A stretch of 64,000 bases of DNA from JANQPX01 sp050633905 (GCA_050633905.1 JBOEHJ010000060.1:124001-188000), one strand, 5' to 3'; numbered from the stretch's first letter, positions 8,871 to 19,067 are shown. Numbers and translations: made by a program. The notes: generated by a model from the sequence alone, not told the origin.

Positions 8871-11200
8871 GCCACGCCTCCTCTGATGCCCTCCCGAAGT
8901 CGCCGAAGCCGCCCCATCTGGTTGATATAAGGACTGACGAATTGAGCGGTGCGAGAAGGCTTCTTAGGCGCCTGATCGAGGTCATGGGTGCTGATATCGT
9001 GCCCCAGCAACGACTAAACCGGATGGTCAGTCTGATCGCCAGCGACATTGTCGCTGAAGTTTGCTCGGCATACGTGATGCGTGGCGGTGGCTATTTGGAG
9101 CTGTTCGCTACCGAGGGGCTGCGCTCTGAAGCGGTCCATAATACGAAGCTTCGCGTGGGCGAGGGCCTGGTCGGACTGATCGCGGCCCAGGGTGCTGTGT
9201 TCAATCTGTCCGAAGCGCAAAAACACCCCGATTTCGCCTATCGCCCGGAAACCGGCGAAGAAAGCTTTCATTCCTTCCTCGGCGTGCCCATCGTCCATGG
9301 CGGGCGCGTGGCCGGCGTCCTGGTGGTGCAGAACCAAACACCGCGCCACTATTCCGAAGAAGAAGTCGAAGCTCTCCAGATCATTGCCACCGTGTTTGCC
9401 GAGATGTTCGCCTCCGGCGGACTCATCGATCAGAATGAGTTTCCCGTCCAGCTCAGCACGGATCTGGGTCCTGAACGCCTCGAGGGGCTGAAGCTGGTCG
9501 AAGGGGTCGCTCTCGGTCAGGCTGTGCTGCATCAGCACCGGATCGAGGTCACGCGCCTGGTCGCCACCGACCCGACGGCCGAAGCCGATCGCCTGGATAC
9601 CGCGATGACCAGCCTTCGCGCCTCGGTCGATGAGCTGTTGGGCCTCCCGGAAGTCGCCGATGGCGAACAACGCGAAGTGATCGAGACCTATCGCCTGTTC
9701 GCGCAGGATGCCGGTTGGCGCAGGCGCATGACCGAAGCGGTCAAATCGGGGCTAACAGCGGAAGCTGCAGTGCGCCGGGTACAAGAAGAAACCCGGCTTC
9801 GGATGTCCCATATTCCAGATCCCTATCTGCGTGAACGGCTGCATGACCTGGATGCGATCGCCGATCGCTTGCTGGTACATCTGACCGGCAGGCGGCGGAT
9901 CGTTGATCCCTCAAGGTTGCCGAAGAATGTGGTCCTGATCGCGCGCACCATAAGCCCGACCGAGCTCTTGGAATATAAGCGGACCGGCAAGCTGCGCGGC
10001 ATCATCGTCGAGGAAGGATCGCCGACCGCCCATGTCACGATTATCGCGCGAGCCCTCGCCATCCCGATTATCGGGCGTGTGCCCAATGCCTTAGCAAAAA
10101 TCGCACCAGGCGATCAGGTCGCCGTTGATTGTGACAACGGCCAAATATTCGTTCGCCCCGGTGAGGATGTGGAGCTTGCTTTTGCCCAGTCAATCAAGGC
10201 GCGGGAAGAACGCCGCCGGATCTACGAGACCCTGCGCGAACAGCCGGCTTTGACCTTGGATGGTATGCGCGTCGGGCTTCATCTGAATGCCGGATTCCTG
10301 ATCGATCTCGCCGGCCTCGAGGCGACTTCCGCTGATGGCATCGGACTCTACCGCACCGAGCTTGCCTTTATGGCGCGCAACAAGTTTCCCGATGTCACCG
10401 CCCAAACCGAGCTCTACAGCCGTGCTCGGGAAATTGCTGGCGACAAGCCCATCGTGTTTCGCACACTTGATGTCGGCAGCGACAAGCATCTGCCTTATTG
10501 GAACTTTCCGACGGAAAGCAACCCCGCCATGGGTTGGCGCTCGATCCGGATGGCGCTGGATCGGCCAGCCGTGCTCCGAACCCAGCTTCGGGCCCTGGTC
10601 AGAAGTGCGCAGGGGCGCCCACTCGATGTGATGTTCCCGATGGTGGCTGAGGTCGCCGAGTTCGTTGATGCCAAAAAGCTCTTGGATATGGAGCTGGAAA
10701 GAGCCGAGGCCGCCGGTCAGGAAATGCCGACCAAGGTCCGCGTCGGCACGATGCTGGAAGTCCCCTCGCTCTTTTGGCAGATGCCAGCTTTGCTCCAGCG
10801 GGTCGATTTTCTCTCCGTCGGCAGCAATGACCTGATGCAGTTCCTCTTTGCCTGCGATCGCGGCAATCCGGATCTGGCCAATCGCTATGATGTCCTCTCG
10901 CCCTCCGTCCTCTGCTTCATTTCGGAGCTTGTGGAGCGCTGCAGGACGGCGGGTGTCTCCCTGTCGATCTGCGGGGAGATCGCCGCCAGACCGCTTGAGG
11001 CGATGGTAATGCTCGGTCTGGGCGTGCGCCAGCTTTCCATGACGCCATCCGACGTCGGTCCGGTCAAAGCCATGCTCCGATCCTTGCGCTGCGGCCGCCT
11101 TTCGACGTATTTAAGACAATTGTTGGAACTTCCCGATCGCAGCCTACGCGTAAGGCTGCAAAGCTATGCTCTCGACCATGGCATTCAGTTGCACATCTGA
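8867..11200 (+). CDS. ptsP: Nitrogen-PTS phosphoenolpyruvate-protein phosphotransferase PtsP (EI-Ntr)
   Basis: First enzyme of the regulatory nitrogen phosphotransferase system; it takes phosphate from PEP and passes it to NPr. At 777 residues it is full length. An N-terminal GAF domain (roughly residues 25-175, including FHSFLGVPIVHGGRVAGVLVVQNQTPRHYSEEEVEALQ) precedes the PTS domains. The phospho-accepting His is in GSPTAHVTIIARALAIPIIG (His389). The PEP-binding barrel follows, with GIGLYRTELAFMARNKFP, VFRTLDVGSDKHLPYW and FLSVGSNDLMQFLFACDR. It overlaps the preceding oxidoreductase by ATGA. Its position downstream of lysC is characteristic of alphaproteobacteria. Genes for NPr and EIIA-Ntr are not in the window. 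Confidence 0.95.
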   Translation: MSHASSDALPKSPKPPHLVDIRTDELSGARRLLRRLIEVMGADIVPQQRLNRMVSLIASDIVAEVCSAYVMRGGGYLELFATEGLRSEAVHNTKLRVGEGLVGLIAAQGAVFNLSEAQKHPDFAYRPETGEESFHSFLGVPIVHGGRVAGVLVVQNQTPRHYSEEEVEALQIIATVFAEMFASGGLIDQNEFPVQLSTDLGPERLEGLKLVEGVALGQAVLHQHRIEVTRLVATDPTAEADRLDTAMTSLRASVDELLGLPEVADGEQREVIETYRLFAQDAGWRRRMTEAVKSGLTAEAAVRRVQEETRLRMSHIPDPYLRERLHDLDAIADRLLVHLTGRRRIVDPSRLPKNVVLIARTISPTELLEYKRTGKLRGIIVEEGSPTAHVTIIARALAIPIIGRVPNALAKIAPGDQVAVDCDNGQIFVRPGEDVELAFAQSIKAREERRRIYETLREQPALTLDGMRVGLHLNAGFLIDLAGLEATSADGIGLYRTELAFMARNKFPDVTAQTELYSRAREIAGDKPIVFRTLDVGSDKHLPYWNFPTESNPAMGWRSIRMALDRPAVLRTQLRALVRSAQGRPLDVMFPMVAEVAEFVDAKKLLDMELERAEAAGQEMPTKVRVGTMLEVPSLFWQMPALLQRVDFLSVGSNDLMQFLFACDRGNPDLANRYDVLSPSVLCFISELVERCRTAGVSLSICGEIAARPLEAMVMLGLGVRQLSMTPSDVGPVKAMLRSLRCGRLSTYLRQLLELPDRSLRVRLQSYALDHGIQLHI

Positions 11201-11432
11201 CCCCTTATATCGATAATACCGATATCTTGAGATCGATGACCTTTGACAGCATGCATCCAGATCAAGGCGCCTCTCCGGCAAGGCAGCTTTTGTCATCGAC
11301 AACATCGATCGAGCAGGGAATGGTGGTTCGCTGACATGAGACCGTCGAACCGAAACCAACAAGATGGTGCCACGGCTCCCTCACCCTTTTACGATGTCGT
11401 CATACCCGACCATGCCTGTGACCGAGGAACAC

Positions 11433-12518
11433 ATGTTTCGATCTAACGCCGACGATCTCGGATCGAAAGACGCGGAGAACGCGATTGCCAGAATCGGGAC
11501 CGAGCTTTCGAGTTTGCGAACCAAGCGTGGTGAGCGCCTGGAAGATATCGGTGAGTATCTGGGGATCAAACCGACCTATCTCTATGGCCTCGAGCTTGGC
11601 GACCTCTCGATCGTTTCGAGCAAGCGCCGCATCCGATCCTACATTTTCAACTATGCAAATTATCTCGGGCTCGACGGCGAGGCGATGACCAAGCGCCTGG
11701 CAAACGCCATCGATGGCCTCGAAGGGGCCAAAGCGCCCTCGGGCCTTTGGAAGTTGAAGGGCGTCGATCGGCATACCGCGATCATTCTTGCAACCAGCGT
11801 CGTTTTGGGCATCGTCGCGGGATGGTGGTATCTCGGCGATACCGCAAAGCTCGATCTCATCGCCTCACCGGTAACGGCAAACGCGATCAGCGAGACTGAG
11901 GGAGCTGGCCTGATTGTCGCCGAGGTCGGCGATGATGGCGCTACTGAGACCCTTGCCGTCGAGGCCGAAGAGGCGCTTAACAGACTTGAAGAGCGGGTTG
12001 ACGACTTGGAGAGCGATGACCTCGAGCCGGCGCAGACCCGGGACGACACCCAAGCCGGTGTTGATACTAATGCATCAGCCACGGATCAGATTGCCGCTGC
12101 GAGCAGTGATCAGAATGCCGAAGCCGCACCGAAGGGCGAGGAACTGCCTGCCAATGTGCTCGCCACGCTGATCGCCAAAAGCGGCGGTGGTGCGGAGATC
12201 TATGAGGCGCAAAACACCGATGCAAGGGTGATCGTTCGAGCGCTAGATACGTCCTGGGTTCAGGTTTCGAGCGCTGATCGCTCCTATATCTGGACCAGAA
12301 CCATGCAACCGAAAGAGATGCTTCTGGTCCCCAACCGCGAAGATCTCGAACTCTGGGCGGGGGACGCAAGCGGTGTGGAAATCCTCCTTGACGGCGCTGT
12401 CTTGCCTAGCCTCGGCCCCGCCGGTACGGTTGTGCGAGGTGTCTCCTTAGCGCCTGGCCCCCTAGAAGCTCTATCGGCCGCGGTGAACATTGACGAAAAT
12501 GGCAAACCGACTTTCTAG
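11433..12518 (+). CDS. RodZ-like helix-turn-helix membrane protein (DUF4115)
   Basis: Single-pass inner-membrane protein of the RodZ-like type, with an N-terminal cytoplasmic HTH of the Xre/HTH_25 class (IARIGTELSSLRTKRGERLEDIGEYLGIKPTYLYGLE...), a membrane segment (AIILATSVVLGIVAGWWYL), an acidic linker and a C-terminal DUF4115 domain (ARVIVRALDTSWVQV...). The likely role is anchoring the MreB cytoskeleton for cell shape. The ATG at 11433 follows GAGGAAC by a suitable distance and gives 361 residues; ATGs at 11364 and 11412 in the same frame are possible. It is followed by ispG, a neighbour often seen in this class. Evidence for the cell-shape role is family membership only. Confidence 0.8.
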   Translation: MFRSNADDLGSKDAENAIARIGTELSSLRTKRGERLEDIGEYLGIKPTYLYGLELGDLSIVSSKRRIRSYIFNYANYLGLDGEAMTKRLANAIDGLEGAKAPSGLWKLKGVDRHTAIILATSVVLGIVAGWWYLGDTAKLDLIASPVTANAISETEGAGLIVAEVGDDGATETLAVEAEEALNRLEERVDDLESDDLEPAQTRDDTQAGVDTNASATDQIAAASSDQNAEAAPKGEELPANVLATLIAKSGGGAEIYEAQNTDARVIVRALDTSWVQVSSADRSYIWTRTMQPKEMLLVPNREDLELWAGDASGVEILLDGAVLPSLGPAGTVVRGVSLAPGPLEALSAAVNIDENGKPTF

Positions 12519-12654
12519 CGATGTGGCCCTATCATCTGGTTTATCCCGATGCGCTCGGCCTAGCGTCTTTGGTAGAAAATCAGATCACTGGAATGACATT
12601 GTCATACTGCAAGGCTAGAAACCGCGGAAGTGACGTCCTTAAAAGAGAAAATTC

Positions 12655-13944
12655 ATGGTAGCGCTCAGCGACGTTTCCAGGCGACAAAGCCAGGCTGTTA
12701 GGGTCGGCGACGTGACCATCGGCGGTGATGCGCCGGTGGCGGTTCAGTCCATGACCAACACAGACACTGCCGACATCGAGGCAACGGTAGCCCAGACCCT
12801 TGAGCTCGCCGAAGCGGGTTCCGAGATCGTGCGCATCACCGTCAACAACAAGGAAGCGGCGGCGGCCGTGCCCCATATCCGGGAGCGGCTCTGGCTAAAA
12901 GGCTGCAGCGTCCCGCTGGTGGGTGACTTTCATTATCACGGTCATCTCTTTCTGGCCGAGTATCCGGATTGCGCAAAGGCGCTGGCTAAACTCCGCATCA
13001 ATCCGGGCAATGTCGGCTTCGGCAAGAAGCGTGACAAACAGTTCGAGATGATGATTGAAGCCGCGCTCGAACACGACAAGCCCATACGCATCGGGGTTAA
13101 TTGGGGCAGCCTGGATCAAGCGCTCGCCGCCTCGATGATGGACGACAATGCGAAACTCGCAACGCCGAAATCGGCGGATGAGGTGCTGCGCGAAGCCCTG
13201 GTGGTCTCAGCGCTCGCCAGCGCCAATCACGCAGAGAAAATCGGCCTCAATGCGGACAAGATTGTCATATCGGCCAAAGTCAGCCGGGTTCAGGACCTGA
13301 TCGTGGTCTATCGCGAACTCGCCAAACGCTCCAACTACGCGCTCCATCTCGGCCTCACCGAAGCAGGCCTCGGCGCCAAGGGCATTGTGGCGACAACAGC
13401 AGCCCTTGCGATCCTGATCCAAGAAGGCATTGGCGACACCATCCGCGCCTCTCTCACGCCACGCCCCGGCGAAGCGCGCACCCAAGAAGTCGTCGTCTGC
13501 CAGGAACTCCTGCAATCCCTCGGCATGCGCTCCTTCACCCCGCAAGTCACAGCCTGTCCGGGCTGTGGGCGAACAACAAGCACCGTGTTCCAGGAGTTGG
13601 CAGAAACGATCCAAAGCTATCTCCGGGACCAGATGCCGGTCTGGAAAGAACGCTATCCCGGCGTCGAAACCCTGAACGTCGCGGTCATGGGCTGCATCGT
13701 GAATGGCCCCGGTGAAAGCAAGCATGCCGACATCGGTATTTCACTTCCCGGAACCGGCGAGACCCCGGCTGCCCCAGTTTTCATCGACGGCGAGAAGTCA
13801 GTAACCCTGCGCGGACCGCGCATCGCCCAGGAATTTCATTCTCTGGTTGAAAAATATATCGAGCGCCGTTTCGGTGAAAATTACCAAGATCAGAGCTCTG
13901 GAAGCAATGAGAAAAAAACAACGCAACTGCTTGCGAATTCATGA
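12655..13944 (+). CDS. ispG: 4-hydroxy-3-methylbut-2-enyl diphosphate synthase IspG (GcpE)
   Basis: Penultimate enzyme of the MEP isoprenoid pathway, a [4Fe-4S] protein reducing MEcPP to HMBPP. At 429 residues it is the short bacterial form. The N-terminal barrel begins RQSQAVRVGDVTIGGDAPVAVQSMTNTDTAD. The cluster cysteines are visible in ACPGCGRT (two) and MGCIVNGPGE (one), and RINPGNVGFGKK is conserved. The C-terminal tail after RRFGENYQ is a polar extension of no recognised function. It lies between the RodZ-like gene and hisS. Confidence 0.95.
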   Translation: MVALSDVSRRQSQAVRVGDVTIGGDAPVAVQSMTNTDTADIEATVAQTLELAEAGSEIVRITVNNKEAAAAVPHIRERLWLKGCSVPLVGDFHYHGHLFLAEYPDCAKALAKLRINPGNVGFGKKRDKQFEMMIEAALEHDKPIRIGVNWGSLDQALAASMMDDNAKLATPKSADEVLREALVVSALASANHAEKIGLNADKIVISAKVSRVQDLIVVYRELAKRSNYALHLGLTEAGLGAKGIVATTAALAILIQEGIGDTIRASLTPRPGEARTQEVVVCQELLQSLGMRSFTPQVTACPGCGRTTSTVFQELAETIQSYLRDQMPVWKERYPGVETLNVAVMGCIVNGPGESKHADIGISLPGTGETPAAPVFIDGEKSVTLRGPRIAQEFHSLVEKYIERRFGENYQDQSSGSNEKKTTQLLANS

Positions 13945-14137
13945 TAATTCTGAACTTCCAGCAAGCATGCTCTGCAAACGCGATCGACGATCACACTATA
14001 CTAGACCAAGAAATTTATCTCTTAACAAGACAACAGTAAGAAGAGAAACAATCGCAAACAGCATCTATTCGTTCAGATAATCGCCCGCTAATAGCCCTTC
14101 CGAGTTGTATATTGACAATCGTTGAAGGGAGTTCACC

Positions 14138-14719
14138 TTGGTCTCGAAATCATTGATGATATTATCTGGTGCTATGTTGATGGCATCTCAAGCATCGGCT
14201 CAAACGGCATCGTCAGGGTCCGGTGTATATATAGGCGTTGTCGGCGGCACGCAGTTTTTGGATGGCGGCGAAAATTTCATCGACTATGACCCTGGTTTCC
14301 TGATTGGCGGCCAAGTCGGTTACCGAATTGGATCCTTCCGCACTGAAGCGGAAATTGCCTACCAAACGTCTGAACTTCGCGATGGCGGCAACGATGTGTT
14401 CGGCATTGATGTGATCCAAGGCACCCTCAGTGCATATTATGATCTTCCGGTGGTGCCTGAGCTGAGCGGGCTGACGCCCTATATCGGTGGTGGTATCGGC
14501 GGCGCTAATATCACCGTTGATGGCAAGAATGGAAGCTCGTTTGAAGACGATGAGACTGGGTTCATGCTCGCCAGTGAATTCGGTGTCGGGATCGCCGTCA
14601 GCGGCGCATTCACCATCGTGCCACACTATCGATTTGAATGGTTTGACACAGGCGTTGCCGGCTTCGACGACGCTTTGTACGATCATGCTTTTCGACTTTC
14701 GGCTCGTCTCGGCTTCTGA
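14138..14719 (+). CDS. Small outer-membrane beta-barrel protein
   Basis: Predicted eight-stranded-type outer-membrane barrel of the OmpA/opacity-porin fold. A signal peptide (MVSKSLMILSGAMLMASQASA, cut after ASA) precedes glycine-rich amphipathic strands such as GVYIGVVGGTQFLDGGENF and GFLIGGQVGYRIGSFRTEAEIAYQ. The protein ends in RLSARLGF, and a terminal aromatic residue is the usual BAM recognition signal. It starts at a TTG (14138) six bases after AAGGGAG, a good ribosome site. Length is 193 residues. The GGGIGGANITVDG stretch is common in such porins. The function, structural or adhesive, is unknown. It is a single-gene insertion between ispG and hisS. Confidence 0.8.
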   Translation: MVSKSLMILSGAMLMASQASAQTASSGSGVYIGVVGGTQFLDGGENFIDYDPGFLIGGQVGYRIGSFRTEAEIAYQTSELRDGGNDVFGIDVIQGTLSAYYDLPVVPELSGLTPYIGGGIGGANITVDGKNGSSFEDDETGFMLASEFGVGIAVSGAFTIVPHYRFEWFDTGVAGFDDALYDHAFRLSARLGF

Positions 14720-14853
14720 TCCTGTGGGATAGGTGCCAAGCTGTTCTTTTTCTGGCCGGTTCATCGGCTAAACTTATCGTTGTCGATTGCTAAGCTGATC
14801 ACTCTGTCGTAGAGACGCGGTTGTTCTCATTTCAGCGTCAATAGGCAGTTCCC

Positions 14854-16107
14854 ATGACCCAGCAGCTTCGCCCCGTCCGTGGTACCCGCGATCTTGTTGG
14901 CGATGAGATGCGCGCTTATCGGCATGTGGTCGAGACGGCGCAGCGGGTGGCGGCACGGTATGGCTACCAGGAGATTGCGACGCCGATCTTCGAGTTTGTC
15001 GAGGTGTTTGCGCGGCCTCTTGGTGAAACGTCTGATGTCGTATCCAAGGAGATGTACGTCTTCGAGGATCGGGGCGGCGAGAAGCTGACCCTTCGGCCAG
15101 AAATGACGGCAGGCGTGGCACGGGCTTTCATTTCAGGCGCCTTTGGACAGGCATTGCCGGTGAAGCTGTTTTGTGCCGGACCCGCATTTCGGTATGAGCG
15201 CCCGCAAAAAGGGCGTTATCGGCAGTTTCATCAAATCGATGCGGAAATCCTGGGCGCACCGGAGCCACTGGCCGATATCGAAGTGATTGCGCTCGGCCAT
15301 GCCATCCTCTCGGAGCTTGGCGTTGTGCAGTCTGTCACGCTGGAGCTGAACAGCCTCGGCGATGGCGAAAGTCGCCTGGCTTATCGAGAAAAGCTGGTGA
15401 CCTATCTCAGCCGCTTCAAGGATGATCTTTCCGAAGACAGCAAGACCAGGCTGGAGCGCAATCCCCTTCGTATCCTGGACAGCAAAAACAAGCGGGATCA
15501 GGAGATCGTTCAGGATGCGCCGCAGCTCGACGGTTGCTTCAACGAGACCTCCCACCACTTTTACGAGCAGGTGCAAGAGGGCCTTGCAGCCCTTGGCATT
15601 GCGTACCGAAAAAACCCAAAGCTGGTGCGCGGCCTCGATTATTACAGTCACACCGCCTTCGAGTTCACGACGACCGAACTCGGCGCGCAAGGCGCTGTGC
15701 TCGCGGGCGGTCGTTATGACGGGCTGATCAAGACGCTTGGAGGCAACGATACGGCAGGGATCGGTTGGGCGGCCGGTATCGAGCGGTTGTCGATGCTGGT
15801 GTCAGACCTGCCGCCTCGGCAGCGGCCGGTGGTCATTGTATCGATGGGTGGTGGTATGGAGACCGAAGCATTGAAGCTCGCCACCGACCTTCGCGCATCC
15901 GGCTTCCATATCGATTACGGCTACAAAGGCAAGGTCGGCCAAAGGCTGAAACGGGCCGCGCAGCAAAACGCCCGTTTTGCCGTCATGCTCGGCGAAAATG
16001 AGCTGGCCCAGGGGAAGGTCGTCCTGCGTGACCTGGATGCTGGTGAGCAGCAGGAACTCCCTCGCACGGCGCTGAAAGATCACCTCGCCCGCGCCAACGA
16101 GGCGTGA
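14854..16107 (+). CDS. hisS: Histidyl-tRNA synthetase
   Basis: Class II aminoacyl-tRNA synthetase charging tRNA-His. The 417 residues include class II motif 1/2 elements (RPVRGTRDLVGDEMRAYRHV, LTLRPEMTAGVARAFIS, FRYERPQKGRYRQFHQIDAE), the histidine-specific signature LVRGLDYYSHTAFEF, and motif 3 (GIGWAAGIERLSMLV). An anticodon-binding domain closes the protein. The ATG at 14854 is the natural start. It belongs to the conserved ispG-hisS-prfA neighbourhood. Confidence 0.96.
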   Translation: MTQQLRPVRGTRDLVGDEMRAYRHVVETAQRVAARYGYQEIATPIFEFVEVFARPLGETSDVVSKEMYVFEDRGGEKLTLRPEMTAGVARAFISGAFGQALPVKLFCAGPAFRYERPQKGRYRQFHQIDAEILGAPEPLADIEVIALGHAILSELGVVQSVTLELNSLGDGESRLAYREKLVTYLSRFKDDLSEDSKTRLERNPLRILDSKNKRDQEIVQDAPQLDGCFNETSHHFYEQVQEGLAALGIAYRKNPKLVRGLDYYSHTAFEFTTTELGAQGAVLAGGRYDGLIKTLGGNDTAGIGWAAGIERLSMLVSDLPPRQRPVVIVSMGGGMETEALKLATDLRASGFHIDYGYKGKVGQRLKRAAQQNARFAVMLGENELAQGKVVLRDLDAGEQQELPRTALKDHLARANEA

Positions 16108-16292
16108 CGCCGGAAAGTCGTTAGACAGCGACAACAAGTGACATACGCGAGTGCTCGTCCGATAGGCTTGTGACCATTTGTTAAGTCGTTTTTGCTAAAA
16201 CTGGCAATGGGATGGTGCTGGTCTCGGCTGTCACCATTTCCAAAGGAAAGAGAAAAAACTCGGACAATTGCCTGGTTGGAGTGCTCGTTACT

Positions 16293-17003
16293 ATGTTCCA
16301 AGCTGTAAGAAGCAATTACTCGCGTTTTGGCTTAGCAAAGACTTTATACGATACTGTTTATCGAGGCTTCAACCGGGTTTTTATCTTTCAAAGCCTTACC
16401 GGCATGACGGCAACCGAGAAAAGCTTGACCATGATAGATCTGCCGGAGGGCAGCGAGCTTACTGTCAGATTTCTAAGTCGAGACGAACTGCTCGACTTTG
16501 CCAAAGACCCCATCAACGAGCTTAGCGAAGAATTTTTGGAAATCGTCTCCAAAAAGGGAGACCATTGTCTGGCCATTTTGGATGGGGACATCCTCGCAAG
16601 CTATGGCTGGTACTCCAATAGGCCCACGCGAATATTGAACAATGTCAATCTCTTCTTCTCTCCTGACTGGATGTATATGTACAAGGGCTATACGCGCAAA
16701 GACTACAGAGGCATGCGCCTCCATGCCGTGGGCATGTGTCACGCGACAAAGCATTTCACCAAAGAAGGCTTCAAGGGCCTGATCTCCTATGTGGAGAGCA
16801 ACAACTTCGCCTCGATGAAGTCAGTGACCAGGATGGGTTATGAGATTTTCGGGTCCATCCAGATCTTGAGCGCCTTCAAAACGTTCGCCTCATTCAGTTC
16901 AAGCGGCTGCAAGCCCTACCGGTTCTATGCAAGCACGCATGACGCCAAACGAGCCAAGTTAGGCGTGGCATTTATTGATGCTATTGGCAGCATTCGTCCC
17001 TAA
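16293..17003 (+). CDS. Predicted GNAT-fold acetyltransferase
   Basis: The central part reads like a GNAT acetyltransferase: HCLAILDGDILASYGWY (strand 2-3), MYKGYTRKDYRGMRLHAVGMCHATKHF (a degenerate acetyl-CoA loop in which the usual R/Q-x-x-G-x-G/A is RGMRLHA), and GLISYVESNNFASMKSVTRMGYEIFG (strand 5 and the asparagine common in this fold). From the ATG at 16293 it has 236 residues; the frame is open back to 16212 but the extra residues look random. No signal peptide or membrane segment is present. The substrate is unknown. It lies alone between hisS and a convergent SIMPL gene, with no sign of co-transcription. Confidence 0.6.
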   Translation: MFQAVRSNYSRFGLAKTLYDTVYRGFNRVFIFQSLTGMTATEKSLTMIDLPEGSELTVRFLSRDELLDFAKDPINELSEEFLEIVSKKGDHCLAILDGDILASYGWYSNRPTRILNNVNLFFSPDWMYMYKGYTRKDYRGMRLHAVGMCHATKHFTKEGFKGLISYVESNNFASMKSVTRMGYEIFGSIQILSAFKTFASFSSSGCKPYRFYASTHDAKRAKLGVAFIDAIGSIRP

Positions 17004-17099
17004 TAAACGCCCTATGATTACCTTGGCGAGCCCCACCAACCCTTAGCCGCATATCGTCGGCTAGCGGCCCGGTCCGAGTCAATGACGTGGCCATGCCAC

Positions 17100-17789
17100 C
17101 TAGGGAATGGCGAAGATCATGGTGATCTGCGCTGAGATCGTGGTCTCGCCGGCCGCGATAGGGGTCGAGGTGGCCATGGCTTCGGCGCGCATCTGCCTTG
17201 AGATCACCGGCGCAGCGCCACCCTCGTCGATCCTGATGACCTCCCCAAGCGTGACGCCAGCCGCTGCAGCGTAGCGTTCAGCCTTAGCGATGGCGTCTTT
17301 CACGGCAGCATCGCGGGCTTCGAGGTGAAGAGGTTTGGGATTGGCCACCGAGAAGCCCGGCCCGCTTATGGTATTAGCACCATCGGCGACGGCCTGGTCC
17401 AGGATTTCGCCGATGCGTTCGATCTCACGTAATGTCACGCGGAGCTGGTTACTAGCGCGGTAGCCTTGGATTTTACGCGGCTGCTGTCGATCGGCATAGA
17501 CTGGCCAGATGCTGAGCTGACTGGTCTGCAAATCCTTCTCAGCAACGCCGGCCTCCATCAGCCGTGCCATAACGGCTTGCATCCGGGATGCATTCTCGGC
17601 CAAGGCCTGGCTCGGCTCACTGGCCTCGGTTTCGACGCCGATCGACAGATGCGCGATATCCGGCACCGCCTTGGCCTCGCCCATGCCGGTGACTTTGATC
17701 CGGCGCATCTCGTCGTCGGCCCATGCCGGCTGTGACATCATGATGCCGGCCAACCAAAGGCCGAGCGCGATGAGTGGTTTGGTGGTCAT
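17100..17789 (-). CDS. SIMPL-domain (DUF541) periplasmic protein
   Basis: Secreted protein of the SIMPL/DUF541 family (YggE-like), with a signal peptide ending SQPAWA before DDEMRRIKVTGMGEAKAVPD. The family pattern RIKVTGMGEAKAVPDIAHLSIGVETEAS, then SQLSIWPVY...YRASNQLRVTLREIERIGEILDQAVADGANTISGPGF, is clear, and the 229-residue length is usual. Family members have been linked to oxidative-stress protection and outer-membrane stability, but their biochemical action is not known. It is divergent from prfA. Confidence 0.85.
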   Translation of the reverse strand: MTTKPLIALGLWLAGIMMSQPAWADDEMRRIKVTGMGEAKAVPDIAHLSIGVETEASEPSQALAENASRMQAVMARLMEAGVAEKDLQTSQLSIWPVYADRQQPRKIQGYRASNQLRVTLREIERIGEILDQAVADGANTISGPGFSVANPKPLHLEARDAAVKDAIAKAERYAAAAGVTLGEVIRIDEGGAAPVISRQMRAEAMATSTPIAAGETTISAQITMIFAIP

Positions 17790-17981
17790 GAAGGCTTCCT
17801 TGATCTGGGGTTGCCGATGCTATGGCCCGATCGACGATCCTCGTCAACGTCATAAAAATCGCGGAATTCTGCTTACCTGGTCGTCCCGATCAACGATCAG
17901 GACTTGCCGAAGCGGGCTCAATAGGGTTTTTGGGCAGCGAAAGGTAACAAGAAACTCTTTGCCGGGATCGATGAGACCATC

Positions 17982-19067
17982 ATGAGCGCCGACCATGCGC
18001 AGGGATTTGAGAGCAAGCTAGACAATATCCTCCACCGTTTCGAGGAGCTGACAGGCTTGATGGCAACCGCTCCGGCTGAGAAATATGCCGGGCTTGCCCG
18101 GGAATATGCCGAACTGGAACCGGTTGCCGAGGAGGTCAGGGCACTTCGCGCGGCCAAGGATGAGATGATGGGGCTTGCCGAGATGCTGGCCGATTCCGAT
18201 CTAGACGCCGACATGAAGGAAATCGCGGACGCGGAGTTCCAGGCGTTCAAGGAAAAGCTGCCGGCCATGGAGGAGAAGGTGAAGCTCGCCCTTCTCCCCA
18301 AAGATGAGGCCGATGCAAAGAGCGCCATCTTGGAAATCCGAGCTGGCACCGGCGGCGATGAGGCCGCTTTGTTCGCGGGCGATCTCTATAAGATGTATCA
18401 GCGCTATGCCGAGATCCACGGCTGGCGCTTCGAGCCGATCTCGGCAAGCGACAGCGATCTCGGCGGGCTCAAGGAGGTCGTGGTCGCGATCAAGGGGCTG
18501 AACGTGTTCGCCAAGCTCAAATATGAGGCGGGCGTTCATCGGGTGCAGCGGGTGCCCGCGACCGAAACCCAGGGACGTATTCACACCTCGGCCGCGACCG
18601 TCGCCGTGCTGCCCGAGGCGGAAGAGGTGGACATCAAGATCGAGGATAAGGATCTTCGCATCGACGTGTTTCGTGCCTCCGGCCCGGGTGGCCAGTCGGT
18701 CAATACTACCGACAGTGCTGTGCGCATCACCCATCTGCCCACAGGCCTGGTAGTCAGCCAGCAGGACGAAAAGTCCCAGCATAAGAACAAGGCGAAAGCC
18801 ATGCGCGTGCTGCGTGCCCGTCTCTACGAGGCCGAACGCGCCGCCCGCGATGCCGAGCGCGCCCAGGACCGTAAGGGCCAGGTCGGCTCAGGCGATCGTT
18901 CGGAACGAATTCGGACTTATAACTTTCCTCAGGGCCGCTGCTCCGATCATCGCATCAACCTCACCCTCTACAAGCTCGACAAGATCATGGCCGGCGAGGC
19001 GCTGGATGAGGTCATCGACCAGCTGATCGCGGAAGATCAGGCAGCAATGCTGGCGGAAGCAAGTTAA
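17982..19067 (+). CDS. prfA: Peptide chain release factor 1
   Basis: Terminates translation at UAA and UAG. The stop-codon recognition tripeptide PAT is in RVPATETQGRIHTSA and the catalytic GGQ in GPGGQSVNTTDSAVR. The 361 residues are full length, from N-terminal coiled coil to the C-terminal helix. The start at 17982 (MSADHAQGFESKLDNIL) fits the family. In most relatives prmC, the methyltransferase that modifies this GGQ glutamine, follows immediately; here the next 450 bases are gene-free and an unrelated dehydrogenase follows. Confidence 0.96.
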   Translation: MSADHAQGFESKLDNILHRFEELTGLMATAPAEKYAGLAREYAELEPVAEEVRALRAAKDEMMGLAEMLADSDLDADMKEIADAEFQAFKEKLPAMEEKVKLALLPKDEADAKSAILEIRAGTGGDEAALFAGDLYKMYQRYAEIHGWRFEPISASDSDLGGLKEVVVAIKGLNVFAKLKYEAGVHRVQRVPATETQGRIHTSAATVAVLPEAEEVDIKIEDKDLRIDVFRASGPGGQSVNTTDSAVRITHLPTGLVVSQQDEKSQHKNKAKAMRVLRARLYEAERAARDAERAQDRKGQVGSGDRSERIRTYNFPQGRCSDHRINLTLYKLDKIMAGEALDEVIDQLIAEDQAAMLAEAS